A stretch of 64,000 nt of DNA from Neckera pumila (Eukaryota; Streptophyta; Bryopsida; Hypnales; Neckeraceae), in NCBI GenBank assembly GCA_963969595.1, contig OZ018410.1:44187413-44251412 (forward strand), in the 5' to 3' direction. Each line of letters starts with the position of its first letter. Position 1 is the stretch's first letter. Positions 23,159 to 34,364 of this stretch are shown here, piece after piece. The notes beneath the pieces were generated by a model. That model made no database searches, was not told where the DNA came from, and worked only from the letters and a program-made list of their open reading frames with translations. A program made the translations under genes and the position numbers.

Positions 23159-25320
23159 CTACTGAAGCCACCACTTCTAAGGTAACTACACCTAAAACCA
23201 ACCATGTTCTAATTGCGACCTCTATCTAGGAAGGATTGATATGTTGCTTGAAGTATGTTCTACTGTCAATGATGAGTTAGGTAGGCTTAAATGGTTGCTT
23301 TAAGAGCATACTACCTTAGAGTCTTCACCATTGCCCAAATCTTATCACCAAGGTAGTCAACTAAAAATAATGAGATTCTCTAAGATGAATACGTGCATTT
23401 ATTTGTTTGTACAGTTTCCGTGTGAAAATCATTCACTGGGTACTTTTTGTCCTCAAACGTTCTTCCTAGTGATGAAAGGATTAAAGATACTTGGTAGAAC
23501 ATTCTATATTTCAATACACCTTTGACTACAAAGCAATTTTACTTTTATCTACATTTTTTTTCACTACTCCGTCAGTGATTGGCAAAGATTTTAGTTGCCG
23601 ACCTAGGCCGAAGTTACTTTCTTCCAAGAGCTTTACTGATTCAGTTGCCTGGCACCCACTGAACGACATTTGACCCTTTTAATCAAAACTTTTGATTTTT
23701 CTTTTCTGCCGTACTCCATTCATGATGAATTCAAAAGATCAGGGGGAGCAATTTGCACCCAATTTGCACCTCCCCTAAAACTGCCATCATCGTTATGTGT
23801 ACATCTCCAAAATCCACATATGTGCGGATGTGGAAGAAATGATTTTAGAATCTTTGTCAAATTTTTACAATTTTGATCCTTCCTCATAACTTTTGCTTAT
23901 GGGATTGGCTAAATGTCGGGTTCTTTAGTGCGTTGGGATGTTTTGTCACTTTCCATCAAGAAAATATAAAAAATTGACCAATTTCAAAATAGGAAGTAGG
24001 CACAGTACCCAAAAGCGGCATTTTGGAGGTATCCACTTTAAAACTTACAAGTTTGTGCATAAGGGCACCCTCCATGCTTGGGAGACTAGCATGAATCCTT
24101 TTTTTTGTTAAAAATGGAATCATTTTAAAAGAAGTTAAAGTTTACTAGCCCTATTAGGCAAGGTTGGGAAAAAAATAATTCTTCTAACTTCAAATGTTAC
24201 AGAGTATAGTCTTTCAATTTGTGCGGTTCAAGTTTTTGATTTTTATCCCACACATTCCCATAGTGGTCTAGTACAATTTTATATGGTTGAATTTTGAAAA
24301 GAAACTTAGTTTTTCATTTTTCTCTACTTGAAATGTGCCTTGGATTACCTTGTCCATTATGCATTTTAGCAACTTCTAATCATAGAATGACAAGATTCAT
24401 TTACTCTATAATGTCCATCAAACTTGTAAGGAAAGTTTCAAAACAAAATGGAGGTTGCTTTGTATACGATGAAAATTTCATTTCATTTTTTTTTTTTAAA
24501 TCGATAATTTCAAATTTAGGCCCTAAAGTCTACATCAATGTTTGGGGAGAACTTCCATTTACAATAGAACCTCTCTAAAGTAATATAATTGAAACTACGC
24601 TAATTATATTACATAAGAGAGGTTATTATATTAGAAAAGATCATTGCATTAACGGTGTTTTATATGTAGCATAGGGCAGCATTGGGCAATCAATATTACC
24701 TTACAAAGGTTATTACTTTAGAGAGGTTCTATTAAAGTTCAAGTTCATTCTTAGCTCATGGAAATGGAAAAAAAACTTGGTTGCACTTTGAAAACATTAT
24801 AAAAGACAATGAAAAAACTATGAAATTTCTATTTTGAATTAAAAAAATAGAGAATAAAATGGACTTGGTATTTGAAAATCTAGTTCTATGTGGAAATCAA
24901 TGGAAAGTAGCTTGTAAATCTTAATAAAATATTCCAAATGCTATTCCACATATGATCAAACCCCTTGCCAAGATAGAAGTATTTGGAGGCGGTTTCTATA
25001 GACCAAATTTTTTATTTGAGTCAAGTCTCGCTAAAAAATGTTGCAAATTCTTTTATAGGGATCGAATATTTGGTGAGATCAATTCTTCCTTTTTTAGTAG
25101 ATGAAATTGCAAGATGCTACCAAATCATAAGACAATATTGCTCTAATTTGGATGAATCTACACTCTTTTGAATGAATAATTAAATTACCATCCATATATT
25201 GCAAGTTTCATCTACTTCCATGGATATACTCTAGCTTCATCGCTTTCTGCAATGCTCCAAGATAAATGCAATAAAAAAAACACTTGATTGGAGGTGTTTT
25301 TGGAGATCTCTACCTTATCT
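23159..25320. other. Spacer with one small MITE, no recognised gene
   Basis: Apart from the small element at 24,563-24,733 nothing could be identified. Short plus-strand frames at 23,331-23,876 and 24,294-24,578 lack domains and splice context. Confidence 0.35.
24563..24733. mobile_element. Small MITE with AATAGAACCTCTCTAAAG ends
   Basis: A 171-bp element whose ends are 22-bp inverted repeats (AATAGAACCTCTCTAAAGTA and complement). The target duplication is not clear, so the superfamily is undecided. Confidence 0.75.
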
Positions 25321-25870
25321 CAATACCCCTTCTAGCCACATTGCTTCCCAAACTCCATCCCATTAATAATTCTTGGATTCTCTAAACCGCCCAGCCTTGT
25401 CTAAGGGCCAGCTTACATGTGAGCTCAATGGACAAAAAAAGCAACTAGAAGACAAACGCAGAACCACCAATGATTGGTAAGCGTAGAAGGAGGAAAGAGA
25501 GTTCTATCAATTTCAGTGTATCTCAAACTATAGAAGGAATATAAAAGTGCCTTCTATATTTTGGCATTGTTGGCCGCACCCACCCATTCCAGCCAATACC
25601 CCTTCCAGCCACATTGCTTCCCAAACTCCATCCCATTAATAATTATTGGATTCTCTAAACCGCCCAGCCTCGTCTAAGGGCCAGCTTACATGTGAGCTCA
25701 ATGGACAGAAAAAGCAACTAGAAGACAAATGCAGAACCACCGATGATTGGTAAGCGTGGAAGGAGGAAAGAGAGTTCTACCAATTTCAGTGTATCTCACA
25801 CTACAGAAGGAACATAAAAGTGCCTTCTATATTTCAGCATTGTTGACCGCACCCACCCACCTATACATGT
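25321..25870. repeat. Tandem duplication, period about 273 bp
   Basis: Two adjacent units start CAATACCCCTTC at 25,321 and 25,594 and run through CACATTGCTTCCCAAACTCC, ACATGTGAGCTCAATGGACA and GCACCCACCCA. Divergence is only a few percent, so the duplication is fairly recent. The unit contains a Harbinger-like element with GGGCCAGCTTACATG ends. Confidence 0.88.
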
Positions 25871-25880
25871 AAGGAGGCCC
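25678..25880. mobile_element. PIF/Harbinger-type MITE, GGGCCAGCTTACATG family
   Basis: TAA at 25675-25677 and 25881-25883 flank GGGCCAGCTTACATGTGAGC and the inverse end CATGTAAGGAGGCCC. The upstream tandem unit has the same left end at 25,405 but lost its right end at the duplication junction. A third copy is at 10.1-10.6 kb. Confidence 0.75.
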
Positions 25881-25883
25881 TAA

Positions 25884-26849
25884 ATATAGCTAAATACCAT
25901 GGCTAAATATAGTACGACCTCTTCCCAGGTCCCTCAGTTCCTTGTCTACTGGGTGGCGGAATGCCAACATTCCCACTTCCTTTTGCAGTTCAGTTTTTGT
26001 GCCACCGAGTTCACCCCTGCGGCTACTGTACTGTAGACATCGAATTTGTCGTTACGCCGAGAAACGCCAAACCCATTTGTCGGGTAGCACCCCGTTCTTG
26101 TCGTACTCCAACTGCGCAGACTTCGCACAGTCCGTGGGACAGGAAACCAGGAGCAAGAGCAATTTCCAGCGATCAACGACAAATCAAGGACAAATTCGCA
26201 GGGCTTAAGGACAAAATTAGAGGGGAGTCAAAGACAAATTTGGAGCGGTCAAGGACAAATCGGCCCATGGAGCAGGAGCGCAGGACGAATTGGAAGCTCG
26301 GGATGAAAGATCGACTGTTGGGCACGAGCAGCTGATGAACCCAACTGGTAGCAGTGTTTACATTGTTTGCCATAAGTTCCAGCAATCTCACTGCCAATCT
26401 CACACTCTCACTTTTCTTAGGCTGTTTCCTTGGGCATTTGGTTGAGTGGCGTGTTGTTTCAATCAGTCATCCTTTTGCTGCACTTTCATCACTTGAAGGC
26501 GATTACTCCTTCCATGCCGGAAGCCGGAAAGGAGAGACAGTTGTGCAGATTGCAATCGAATCTAGAAACTGTCACTGACTCATTATTTCCGATCCGTCTG
26601 TTCGGCCTTTTCGGACGGTGTACGTCGCTTCATTCTTTCTGAACTCGCTCCACCAATATTGTCAAGCTACATTGCCTGCGCCCTCACAAAATTCGTCACG
26701 TGAATTCATAGAGGGATTGAATTGCTGCGAACTCTTCGTCCCAACCTGAGCTCCATTGAATTGATTGAGAGAGAGCCTTCCGTGTTGCGATCTGTTCGTG
26801 GAGGGTTGTGAAGGCCAGGGTTTTGGGTATTAGAAATCGGTGGTGGAGG
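25884..26849 (+). other. Upstream region of the 2OG oxygenase gene
   Basis: Base composition rises towards 50% GC. Open frames here overlap on both strands and have no recognisable family. A short GGACAAAT-type motif recurs several times at about 26,175-26,265. The 5' untranslated region and promoter of the downstream gene are expected in this stretch, but no TATA box or start site could be fixed. Confidence 0.4.
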
Positions 26850-28992
26850 ATGGGGGTTGTTGTAGGGGAGAAGAATTCGAAGGAGGAGAATTCGAAAGGG
26901 GGAGCAGCTGGGGAGGAGTGTAATTCTGAGAAGGGCAAGCCGCAGTACACGTTGCAGGCGTTGTGGGATGGGAAGTTGTCGTTGAAGGATTTCGAAGCGG
27001 CGGGAGAGGAGAAGCCCACGTTGCCGCATGATGTGTTTGAGCAGGACGAGTCGGAAGCGCTTCCCGTGATTGATGTGCGGGCGTTGCGTGGGGATGACAA
27101 GGTTGCGAGGGAGGAGAATATGGACAGGATGTTGGAGGCTGCCAAGACGTGGGGGTTCTTCAAAATCCGACACCACGGCGTCCCTTTGGAAGTGGTACTG
27201 AGCTTTCCTTCAAGCTGTACTTACCACCTCTTGCATTGGCAGCGCCTGGACATGTCCTGAATTACGATTCATGAATGCAATTCGATCAGCAGACATGTTC
27301 CAGTGCTCACTAAACCTTTAGTCGAAATTAGGAGATCGTCAGATGTGGTAGTCTCAGAGCGCCGAATTGCGACTTTCAAGAGCCCAGAATTCTGAAAACA
27401 ACTACTCATTTAGATTCGTATTAGTGAAGAGAGCAGCCGTAGTGAGGTAGTCGAAATTAGCAGATCGTCAGATGGTCAGTCATAAGCGAGCGCTATTCTC
27501 AGAGCACACAGATTGAGACTTCCAAGAGCTTAGAATTTTGAAAACAACTGAGTCACGATTTAGATTTTAAGATTCAATAAATAGGGCGACTGACTCTTCG
27601 CCAATTTCACCGAAACACGCCATTTTAACGAATTTGTACGAGATTCTTGAGATCGTTCTTACTGGCCCGTACTAATCAGGTGGAATTGACTGCAACAACG
27701 GCAGGTGAAGCGCGTGGAGCGGAATGTGAAGATCTTCTTCGATTTGCCCATGGAGAAGAAACTGTTGGTGAAGCCCAAGAACTTCGCCTTCGGCTACGTG
27801 GGGGGCTCCCCCATCGACTGGCGCAACAAATGGTGGATGGAGTCACTCCACATGAAAGTAAGTCAATAGTCTCCGTCACGTACTCCACTCCATTCACCCA
27901 ACCAATGCATCTTTCAGTAGAAATCGTCTAATCCAAAACTCACAACAAACTCACAGTGCCAACTGATTGTGTCCTCACTCTACCAGGTTTTCGAAGAGGC
28001 AATCCGCAGCATCGTCATGCTTGCATGGCCAGATGACAAAGAGTTTTCAGAGGAGTTCATGTAAGCAATGCAGTCGACTTGCATTCAGTGCCAACCTTAG
28101 AACATAGATATCTTCTTCTTACAGATGAATTGAGCATTCCACTGCGTGAATTCACGGAATTGTGTATTTTTTGGGGGGGGGGTTACAGATCCGATTTGTT
28201 GAGCTACTTCACCGCAATGCGGGAGCTGGCACGGTTGGTAGTGGAGTGCTTGACCGAGGGATTGGACCTGAAGCGCGACACTTACACCAAACAGGAGAAT
28301 GCGGACGCCATTTGCAATGCAAGGGTGAACCATTACCCGGCCTGTCCCGACCCGGAGAAAGTGTTCGGAATCCCTGCGCACACGGATCCCCAGATGCTGT
28401 CCATTTTGTACCAGGACGACGTTGGTGGATTGCAAGTGAATAAGAATGGCAAGTGGATTGGGGTGCGTCCCGATGACACCACTTTCGTCGTCAACCTTGG
28501 CGACTGCTTCCAGGTAACTTCCATTCCCAGGCTTGAATTTAGGCCCATTCTTCAGTTTTGCAGCTTGGGTGTACTTTCCTGTGGGGCTTAAGCTTAGATA
28601 GTTGAACTCTTCTTAACATGTGCTTCGAGGCTAGATTTTCACTTCTGTGTCGAGGGCTTGACGTGGAAGTGGATGGAGTGACGTAGATGGAGTGACGTAG
28701 ATGATTCTTTGACAAGCCCGTGTATTGAATATCCTCCGTGGAAGATGTAGACAGTGGCACTTGCTGCTACAAGTGGTGTGGGACCAGCGGTGCACATTTT
28801 TCACACACCGCAAGGATTCAATAGAGGCTGGCGACGTGGCAACCGCTCTAGCTATGAGAATGTGGAGCCATGGGAGATTTTATTCTCATAACAAGGGATA
28901 TTTTTACTGCTAGACTAACGGTTGTGGAAGATGCGATATACAACATGTTTTCTATACCCAATGCATGCTTCGAACCTTCTACAGAAATGGGC

Positions 28993-29024
<32 letters not shown>

Positions 29025-29337
29025 GTGAACTTATCCTTGAGTTCCGATTGGAATTTTGGATGGGCAGGCGGTTACCAACGGCATATTGCACAGTGCGGCG
29101 CACCGAGTGGCGTTGAACTCGACCAGGTCACGGTACGCGACCATCTACTTCTACGGGCTCGACAACGTGGCGCATCTGTGCGTGCCGCCGGAGCTGGTCA
29201 CGGCCGAGCGGCCCCTCAAGTACCGGCCCTTCACTGTAAATTCCTATCGAGAGTACTCTGTAAAGAATGAAGTGCCCCTCGATGGCTGCAAGTTTCTGGA
29301 GGTGCAACCGGAGGGCACTCCTGGGACGGCGAGCTAG
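26850..29337 (+). CDS. 2-oxoglutarate/Fe(II)-dependent dioxygenase (DOXC class, gibberellin-oxidase-like)
   Basis: Five exons join cleanly: 26850-27194, 27705-27857, 27987-28060, 28189-28513 and 29068-29337, encoding 388 residues, a normal length. All introns are GT..AG. The start is the ATG in an exon that opens after non-conserved sequence. The N-terminal DIOX_N half carries LPVIDVRAL and WGFFKIRHHGVP, typical of plant soluble oxygenases. The jelly-roll half has the iron ligands His255-x-Asp257 (in AHTDPQ) and His311 (in AAHRV), and NHYP near 238. Arg321 should bind the 2OG carboxylate; the usual RxS is R-Y-A here. FQAVTNG spans the last junction, which supports the model. HTDPQ and the overall plan suggest gibberellin 2- or 20-oxidase relatives acting in the cytosol, but the substrate cannot be assigned. 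Intron 4 (554 bp) holds an (ATT)n tract; intron 1 holds an imperfect tandem duplication. Confidence 0.93.
27322..27570 (+). repeat. Imperfect tandem duplication in intron 1 of the oxygenase gene
   Basis: Two roughly 120-bp units share TCGAAATTAG.AGATCGTCAG, CTCAGAGC, GAGACTTCCAAGAGC-like sequence and TTTGAAAACAACT. The duplication enlarges the intron without touching the splice sites. Confidence 0.7.
28993..29024 (+). repeat. (ATT)n microsatellite
   Basis: About ten uninterrupted ATT/TTA units in intron 4 of the oxygenase gene, about 45 bp before the acceptor of exon 5. Likely length-polymorphic. Confidence 0.95.
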
Positions 29338-29848
29338 CTAGCTAGCTAGTTCGTTTAACGAATTTCTTTATATTTGCAATCCACTAGTCCAAGTTTGACG
29401 CGGTTTGATTTCTCAAGAGCTGTGAGTTGAGGGAGAGTGTAGAACTTGTCAATTGTACATGTCCTTGTATCATAGAACGAATGATGTGTGTACTCTGACT
29501 TTTACCTTACAAGAAACTAGCAATAACAAAACTAAGGGTGATCAAGTACATCATCCCCACTTTTGACTGATCAATTTCATGTCTGCTTGGAAGTTGCACA
29601 CTTGCACTTGCTTCGGAAGTTCAATAGTTTTCTCATCTTTGAACCAGTGAAGAGAGAATATCAATCGATGCTGTAACGAATGTTCAGACTTGACTGCTCT
29701 TTTGTTGGAAGCAGTACACTAATGATGGTATTTAGTGTTACCCACACTACTTGCTTTCAAAATGTCATAAATTATTATTCTTGATGAGAATTTTTACCAA
29801 CGACATTCATTGAGAACCGCAACTTTGGAACATATCAACACCTACAGT

Positions 29849-30545
29849 GACAAACGAAACTGAGTACTCTTACGAAACGTTTTCATTCAAACAACCATAC
29901 CATAAGCATCAATGGACAAAGTCCAAAAGTGTATATACAAAAGTTGAAGTATGCGACATACTAAACGTTACCATGGAAGTTTGAAGTAAAAATTAGTTGT
30001 GGTTTGAAAGAAAATCCATTTCAAAGTTAGCCATGTCTAATACTTAGTTTTGTTCAATATGATTTGAAATTACTTTATTTTTGTCAATTTTTTCTTAGAA
30101 CTCTGAAAAAACTTTTTGTGCCTTGGCATGTTGGTATACATCATTTCAGATTGTTGTATGCAAAAATTGAAGGAAATTGACATTTATAGAATTTAAAATA
30201 TCAACAGTTTGATGAACATGCAAATGATGTTGGTTCTCGCAATGTTTGAATTTTTTTGGAATTGAGAGCATGGATGGCATTAGCCATTGTTGAGAGTGTA
30301 TAGGTTGCAATATGGACCATTGTTACTTCTTAATGCCCTTGCATTTGAAATATTTGTTCAATTGGACATTGCATTCAATTTATATTTCATAGTTAGATAA
30401 TGCGTTTTAAAATTCAATTTCTTTGTCCAAAGACTAGAGCTCATGATGCACATAATAGATCCAACAAATCCCCCAAAAATTAAATTATTAACATTAATTT
30501 CGTCAAAAAATTGAAAATTGACAAAAATTACACTAACGTTCATCA
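29849..30545. mobile_element. TGACTGACGAAAC fold-back family, one-armed copy
   Basis: Begins CAGTGACAAACGAAACTGAG and keeps CATACCATAAGCATCAATGG and the downstream TGCCCTTG.AT.TGAAATATT block of the element at 17,905. The right inverted arm is not recognisable, so the copy is truncated or decayed. Confidence 0.65.
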
Positions 30546-30763
30546 CTTTGGCAATCTAGAGGCTCATATAGAGAACTGGCGAGGTCTCATCTGTATAAAG
30601 TCAAAGTTGACTATTTTGAAACTTCAAGTTTAGGGATACAGAACAGACTGGTGGAAATGCTCTTAGTGTCCGCAGCAACGTACAGGGTTACCACATTATT
30701 GTGTGAGATAGTATAATTTTTTGAATGTTCTAGCTTCAGAAGGTCTGTGTAGGATGACCACCC

Positions 30764-30929
30764 CAGTGCACAGGAAGAACGGGAGGTCGATACCGGGGGG
30801 GTATTTTTTTCAACGTGTAACTTCACCCCCCTGGAATTTCTATTTTAAGTAAGATTTTGGGGGGTGAACTTACACATTGAAAAAAACAACCCCCCCGAAT
30901 ATCGACCTCCCGTTCTTCCTCTGGTGCAG
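30764..30929. repeat. Long hairpin with C/G runs
   Basis: Arms of about 65 bp separated by about 20 bp: GGAAGAACGGGAGGTCGAT on the left, the exact complement on the right. Both continue into G/C homopolymer runs and a TGTAA..TTCACCCCCC / GGGGGGTGAA..TTACA pair. Probably a fold-back MITE; no target duplication was identified. Confidence 0.8.
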
Positions 30930-31181
30930 GATTTGTGCAATCCTCCAAGGCCCCAATGCTGGATGAAGAGAGAAACTTCCTCCATTTCCATGTGATCTCT
31001 AGCATTCTCGTGTTGCAGACATATTTACCAGACTGTCAATTGGAACCATTCAGGAGCACACATATCATTCATTACCTTATTAAATTATTTCCCGTTTCAG
31101 ACACAAAATTGTTATTATTCAAGGTGCCAAATAGGATTAATAACACTCAACCTTTCGTTTTGTAATACTCCATAATAGATA

Positions 31182-31463
31182 AGGTAGACTGCTCGGAGAG
31201 CGACCTTCTAAGAGCTGATTGCATTTGGGGAAAGCTAAACTCCTTGAAAAAAATGGAGTTTGCATTTAACCCAAGTCGTTTCATCTTTTTTGGACCTTAA
31301 TTGGAATTAGTTACAAATTTTTGAAGTTGAAACGCATTGGTCACTAGAAGCGACTTCTTCTTGAAATGTACACTTTTGGAGTTTTGGTACATTGAAGGAA
31401 AAAAAATGCACCTCTTTGTGAGTTGTGGCTTTAGAACAAGTGCGCTTTTTGAGCATCCTACCT
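31182..31463. mobile_element. Tc1/mariner-type MITE, AGGTAGGAGG family, copy 4
   Basis: TA at 31180-31181 and 31464-31465. The right end CATCCTACCT is conserved; the left end (AGGTAGACTGC) is more diverged. The interior has the TCATCTTTTTTGGACCTTAATTG-like block and AAAATGCACCTCT shared with the family. Confidence 0.8.
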
Positions 31464-31739
31464 TACTCACCTTCACCCTGGAATCGCCGACCACGAATGA
31501 AAAAACTAGTTTGAAGGCTGGTTTATACTTGGCCTGGGGCCGGATGGAAGGTTGGCTAGATTTGTCTTCGATCCGGCCCACAATCCGGCCCCAATTCTTC
31601 CATCCAGCCCCAACTAATGTAAAGCCCTTGGGCCAAATTCTAGGGCCTAATTTTCAATTCATATACTCTTTATTTTCTCTAAAAAAATTTATAGAAACAT
31701 GCATTTTTTCTTTTTTCTTCCTTTCTTTCCTATTTCAAA

Positions 31740-31870
31740 AAGAGAAGAAGTGTTTTTTTTTTTCTTTTTTCCTTTTTTTTCTTTTTTCTTTATTTATTTC
31801 TTTATTTTTTATATTTATATTTTTTTATATTTTTTTTAAACTTTTTCTTTCTATTCCTTTTTTTCTTCTA
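31740..31870. repeat. Pyrimidine-rich low-complexity tract
   Basis: Almost pure T/C-rich sequence on the plus strand (TTTTTTTCTTTTTTC-type repeats). It creates an artefactual open frame of Phe/Leu/Ser. Confidence 0.8.
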
Positions 31871-32047
31871 TTCCCAAAAATGGAAAAGTGATTTTCTTTA
31901 TACATTTATTATGCCTTTTACTTTTTCCAAAATATATAAATGAGACTGTGATAGTATAGTACAGCCTACGTTGATTCCAAGTATAGAATCAAAGGTATCT
32001 CTATAGGAACCTAGTCATTTCCATTCCTCGACCTCAGGTAGGCAACA

Positions 32048-32446
32048 CATTAGATGATATTCGGAGGTCTTGGAGGGCCATTTCAGGCCCGTTTCCTGAT
32101 CTGTCCAGATTCAGTGAACGTCGGTACAGGGGTGTCAAATTTATTTACACTAGTAGAAAATTCAGTTTTTCTGTTGTTTTGTTTGCGTTGATCCGGTCAA
32201 AATCTGATAGAATTCTGTTGAAAATCAACAAAATTCAACAAAATTCTGTCAGATTTTGACCGGATCAACGCAACCAAAACAATAGAAAAACTAAATTTTC
32301 TACTAGTGTTATTTTCTTTCAGAAAATGATGTGGCAATTGCTGTGCCATGTCAGCCAAGTGCTGCCATTGAGTTCCCGTAGTCTAGGAACGTAGCAAACA
32401 GCAGGGGAACTCGGAGTCTTCCAAGACCCCCCAATCTCATCTAATA
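32048..32446. mobile_element. MITE, CATTAGATGA family, copy 3, with a nested CACTA fold-back
   Basis: Left end CATTAGATGATATTCGGAGG; right end is the inverse, closing CAATCTCATCTAATA. Retains the GTGGCAATTGCTGTGCCATG and GGAACGTAGCA blocks. It is about 100 bp longer than copy 2 because of the nested insertion at 32,148-32,308. Confidence 0.8.
32148..32308. mobile_element. CACTA-type fold-back MITE, 161 bp
   Basis: TTA duplications (32145-32147 and 32309-32311) flank CACTAGTAGAAAATTCAG and its complement ending TTTTCTACTAGTG. Arms run about 75 bp (GATCCGGTCAAAATCTGA and complement), so the element is nearly a perfect hairpin. The CACTA tip and 3-bp duplication are hallmarks of the En/Spm (CACTA) superfamily. 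Confidence 0.88.
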
Positions 32447-32981
32447 GTACTGAACTATTCCAGACTTCCAGTCCCCAACCTCGGGGGTAGGCAGCAATCA
32501 GTGTTCCGAATTCCGATGGCCTGATTGAAGAGATTTCTTCCACCGTCATCGTCTTTTGTCGAAATCCGTCTTTCAGTCTGTCCTCACTTGCACCTGATGT
32601 TTGTCTTTCTTGTGAATGTTCTGCAAGCTCATGGACTACAGTACTGTAGTTGAGAAAGGACTTGGAAGCTCACTGTGCTGCTACTTGGAACTGTTGGAAC
32701 TGTTGCCGTGTCTCCGGACTACTGTAGTGAGTGGTCCAGGCCATGTTCGTCTCAACTACTGCTGTAATAAGATGGAACAAAATGACAAATCCTTCATCTT
32801 GCTTGGTTTGTGATGAAGGACTCCGTCTCACCGCGAAGCACAACTGAAGGTGACGACTGACGAATCTCGAAGAGAAGGAGACAAATTAAGCAGTTGGCAC
32901 CGACCCACTAGGGCACCAGGGGCAAGTACAGTTAAGTTAATATCAATGTTTTTAATTTTCTAACCACTCTCACATTGTTAA

Positions 32982-33317
32982 CAGCATGGCGAATTTAGTT
33001 AAAATGGCGGTATTCCCAGTGCCATATTTTCCTTGTGCCATATTCCTTCTGCCATTTTTTCAGACCGTCCGCTCTGAACATCTAGAATCGGTATAGATTG
33101 TAGACATCTAAGACTGTTGTAGATTTCAAACATCTAAGAACCATATAGATTTTAGATTGACCGTTCTAAAGAATTTAGGATTGGTATAGATTTTAGATTT
33201 CTAAGAAAGGCGTAGATTTTCAGAATGTACTGCTCATGTAGATTTCAGAACGATCGTTCTGAACTAAAATAACGTGCCATTGTAATGGAATGCCGCCATT
33301 TTAACGAAATTCACCAT
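32982..33317. mobile_element. MITE, AAAATGGCGGTATT family, copy A
   Basis: Ends ATGGCGAATTTAGTTAAAATGG and the inverse, closing CCATTTTAACGAAATTCACCAT. The interior is a series of degenerate TATAGATTTTAGA / CATCTAAGA repeats. A direct-oriented second copy lies 700 bp further on, and a fragment (AATGGCGCAAGGAATACCGCC) sits in the subtilase intron near 63,460. Confidence 0.8.
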
Positions 33318-33525
33318 GAGCTCCTTCAATTCTCCAATGCGAAAGGTCGTTGCACGATTTTGAAGTACTTTCCTTTCATAAACGAGTGTGCACTGAGCAG
33401 ATGGAACATTCACAAGAAGACAAGCATGCTGCAGGTGAGGACAAAAGAGTGTTTTCCCGAGATCGCTCGGGGAAATGGGATTGCGAGAAACCAAAGAGAG
33501 TTTTGCTCTGAATCAAGACATCTTA

Positions 33526-33940
33526 GGGCCTGTTCGCATGTTGGACTCAACCGGACCTCCAACGGGGCCTGGGGAGGTTTGCATGGTGAAATTGGGAACC
33601 CGATCTCAGATGTGGAGCTCCGGTCTTGATTATTCTCAACCCACCTTGATTATAGGACTTGCAAGCCCAATCTCTTCCCCCATCAACCCGACTTACAGAG
33701 TACTATTTTTCTAGAAGTATATTCCACTTGTCTTGTCTCACCTCATTCATTGGTTATCTCCATGGCTCACCTCATTCATTGGTTGCCACATCCCACTTAA
33801 TTCCAAACATTACTGAAAAAGTGTTTTTTTTGTTTGGAGCCCCGGTGCACATCGGGAAGCATCCACCCGACTTGGAGCAGTGCCTCCAATTTGGTGCCCG
33901 GAGCTCCACCTCCGGTCGGGTACTGCATGCGAATAGGCCC
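33526..33940. mobile_element. PIF/Harbinger-type MITE, GGGCCTGTTTGCATG family, copy 2
   Basis: Perfect TTA duplications (33523-33525 and 33941-33943) flank GGGCCTGTTCGCATG on the left and GCATGCGAATAGGCCC on the right. The interior matches the element at 10,637-11,045 in reverse orientation. It sits between copies A and B of the AAAATGGCGG MITE. Confidence 0.88.
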
Positions 33941-34027
33941 TTACTGATTCTAGACCAATTTGTCAGTCGTATTACTATGTGGTTTGAAATGAATTTCCAT
34001 ATGGTTAGATCTTTGTAAGTACTAGTA

Positions 34028-34357
34028 TGGTCAATTTCATTAAAATGGCGGTATTCTTAGTGCCATATTTTCCTTGTGTCATATTCCTTGTGCCATTTTT
34101 TCAAACCGCCCACTTTAAACATCTAGAACAAATATAGATTCCAGTCATCTAAGACTGTTGTAGATTTCAAACATCTAGAAACAATATAGATTTCAGACTA
34201 ACCGCTCTAAAAAATATAGGATTGGTATAGATTTTAGATATCTAGGACAAGCGTAGATTTTTAAAATGTACGACAAGTGTAGATTTCAGAACGGTTGATC
34301 TGATCTGAAATAACATGCCATTGAAATGGAATGCCGCCATTTTAACAAAATTGACCA
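34028..34357. mobile_element. MITE, AAAATGGCGGTATT family, copy B
   Basis: Ends ATGGTCAATTTCATTAAAATGG and the inverse, closing AACAAAATTGACCAT. TAGT abuts both ends, the likely target duplication. Same orientation and internal repeat pattern as copy A. Confidence 0.82.
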
Positions 34358-34364
34358 TTAGTGT

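Noticed and set aside
26696..27176. Minus-strand frames of about 155 residues
   Set aside because: Antisense of the oxygenase first exon and its leader.
31337..31891. Plus-strand open frame of 184 residues with a hydrophobic tail
   Set aside because: It runs from a Tc1-type MITE into a T/C-rich low-complexity tract; the Phe-rich tail is a composition artefact, not a membrane protein.
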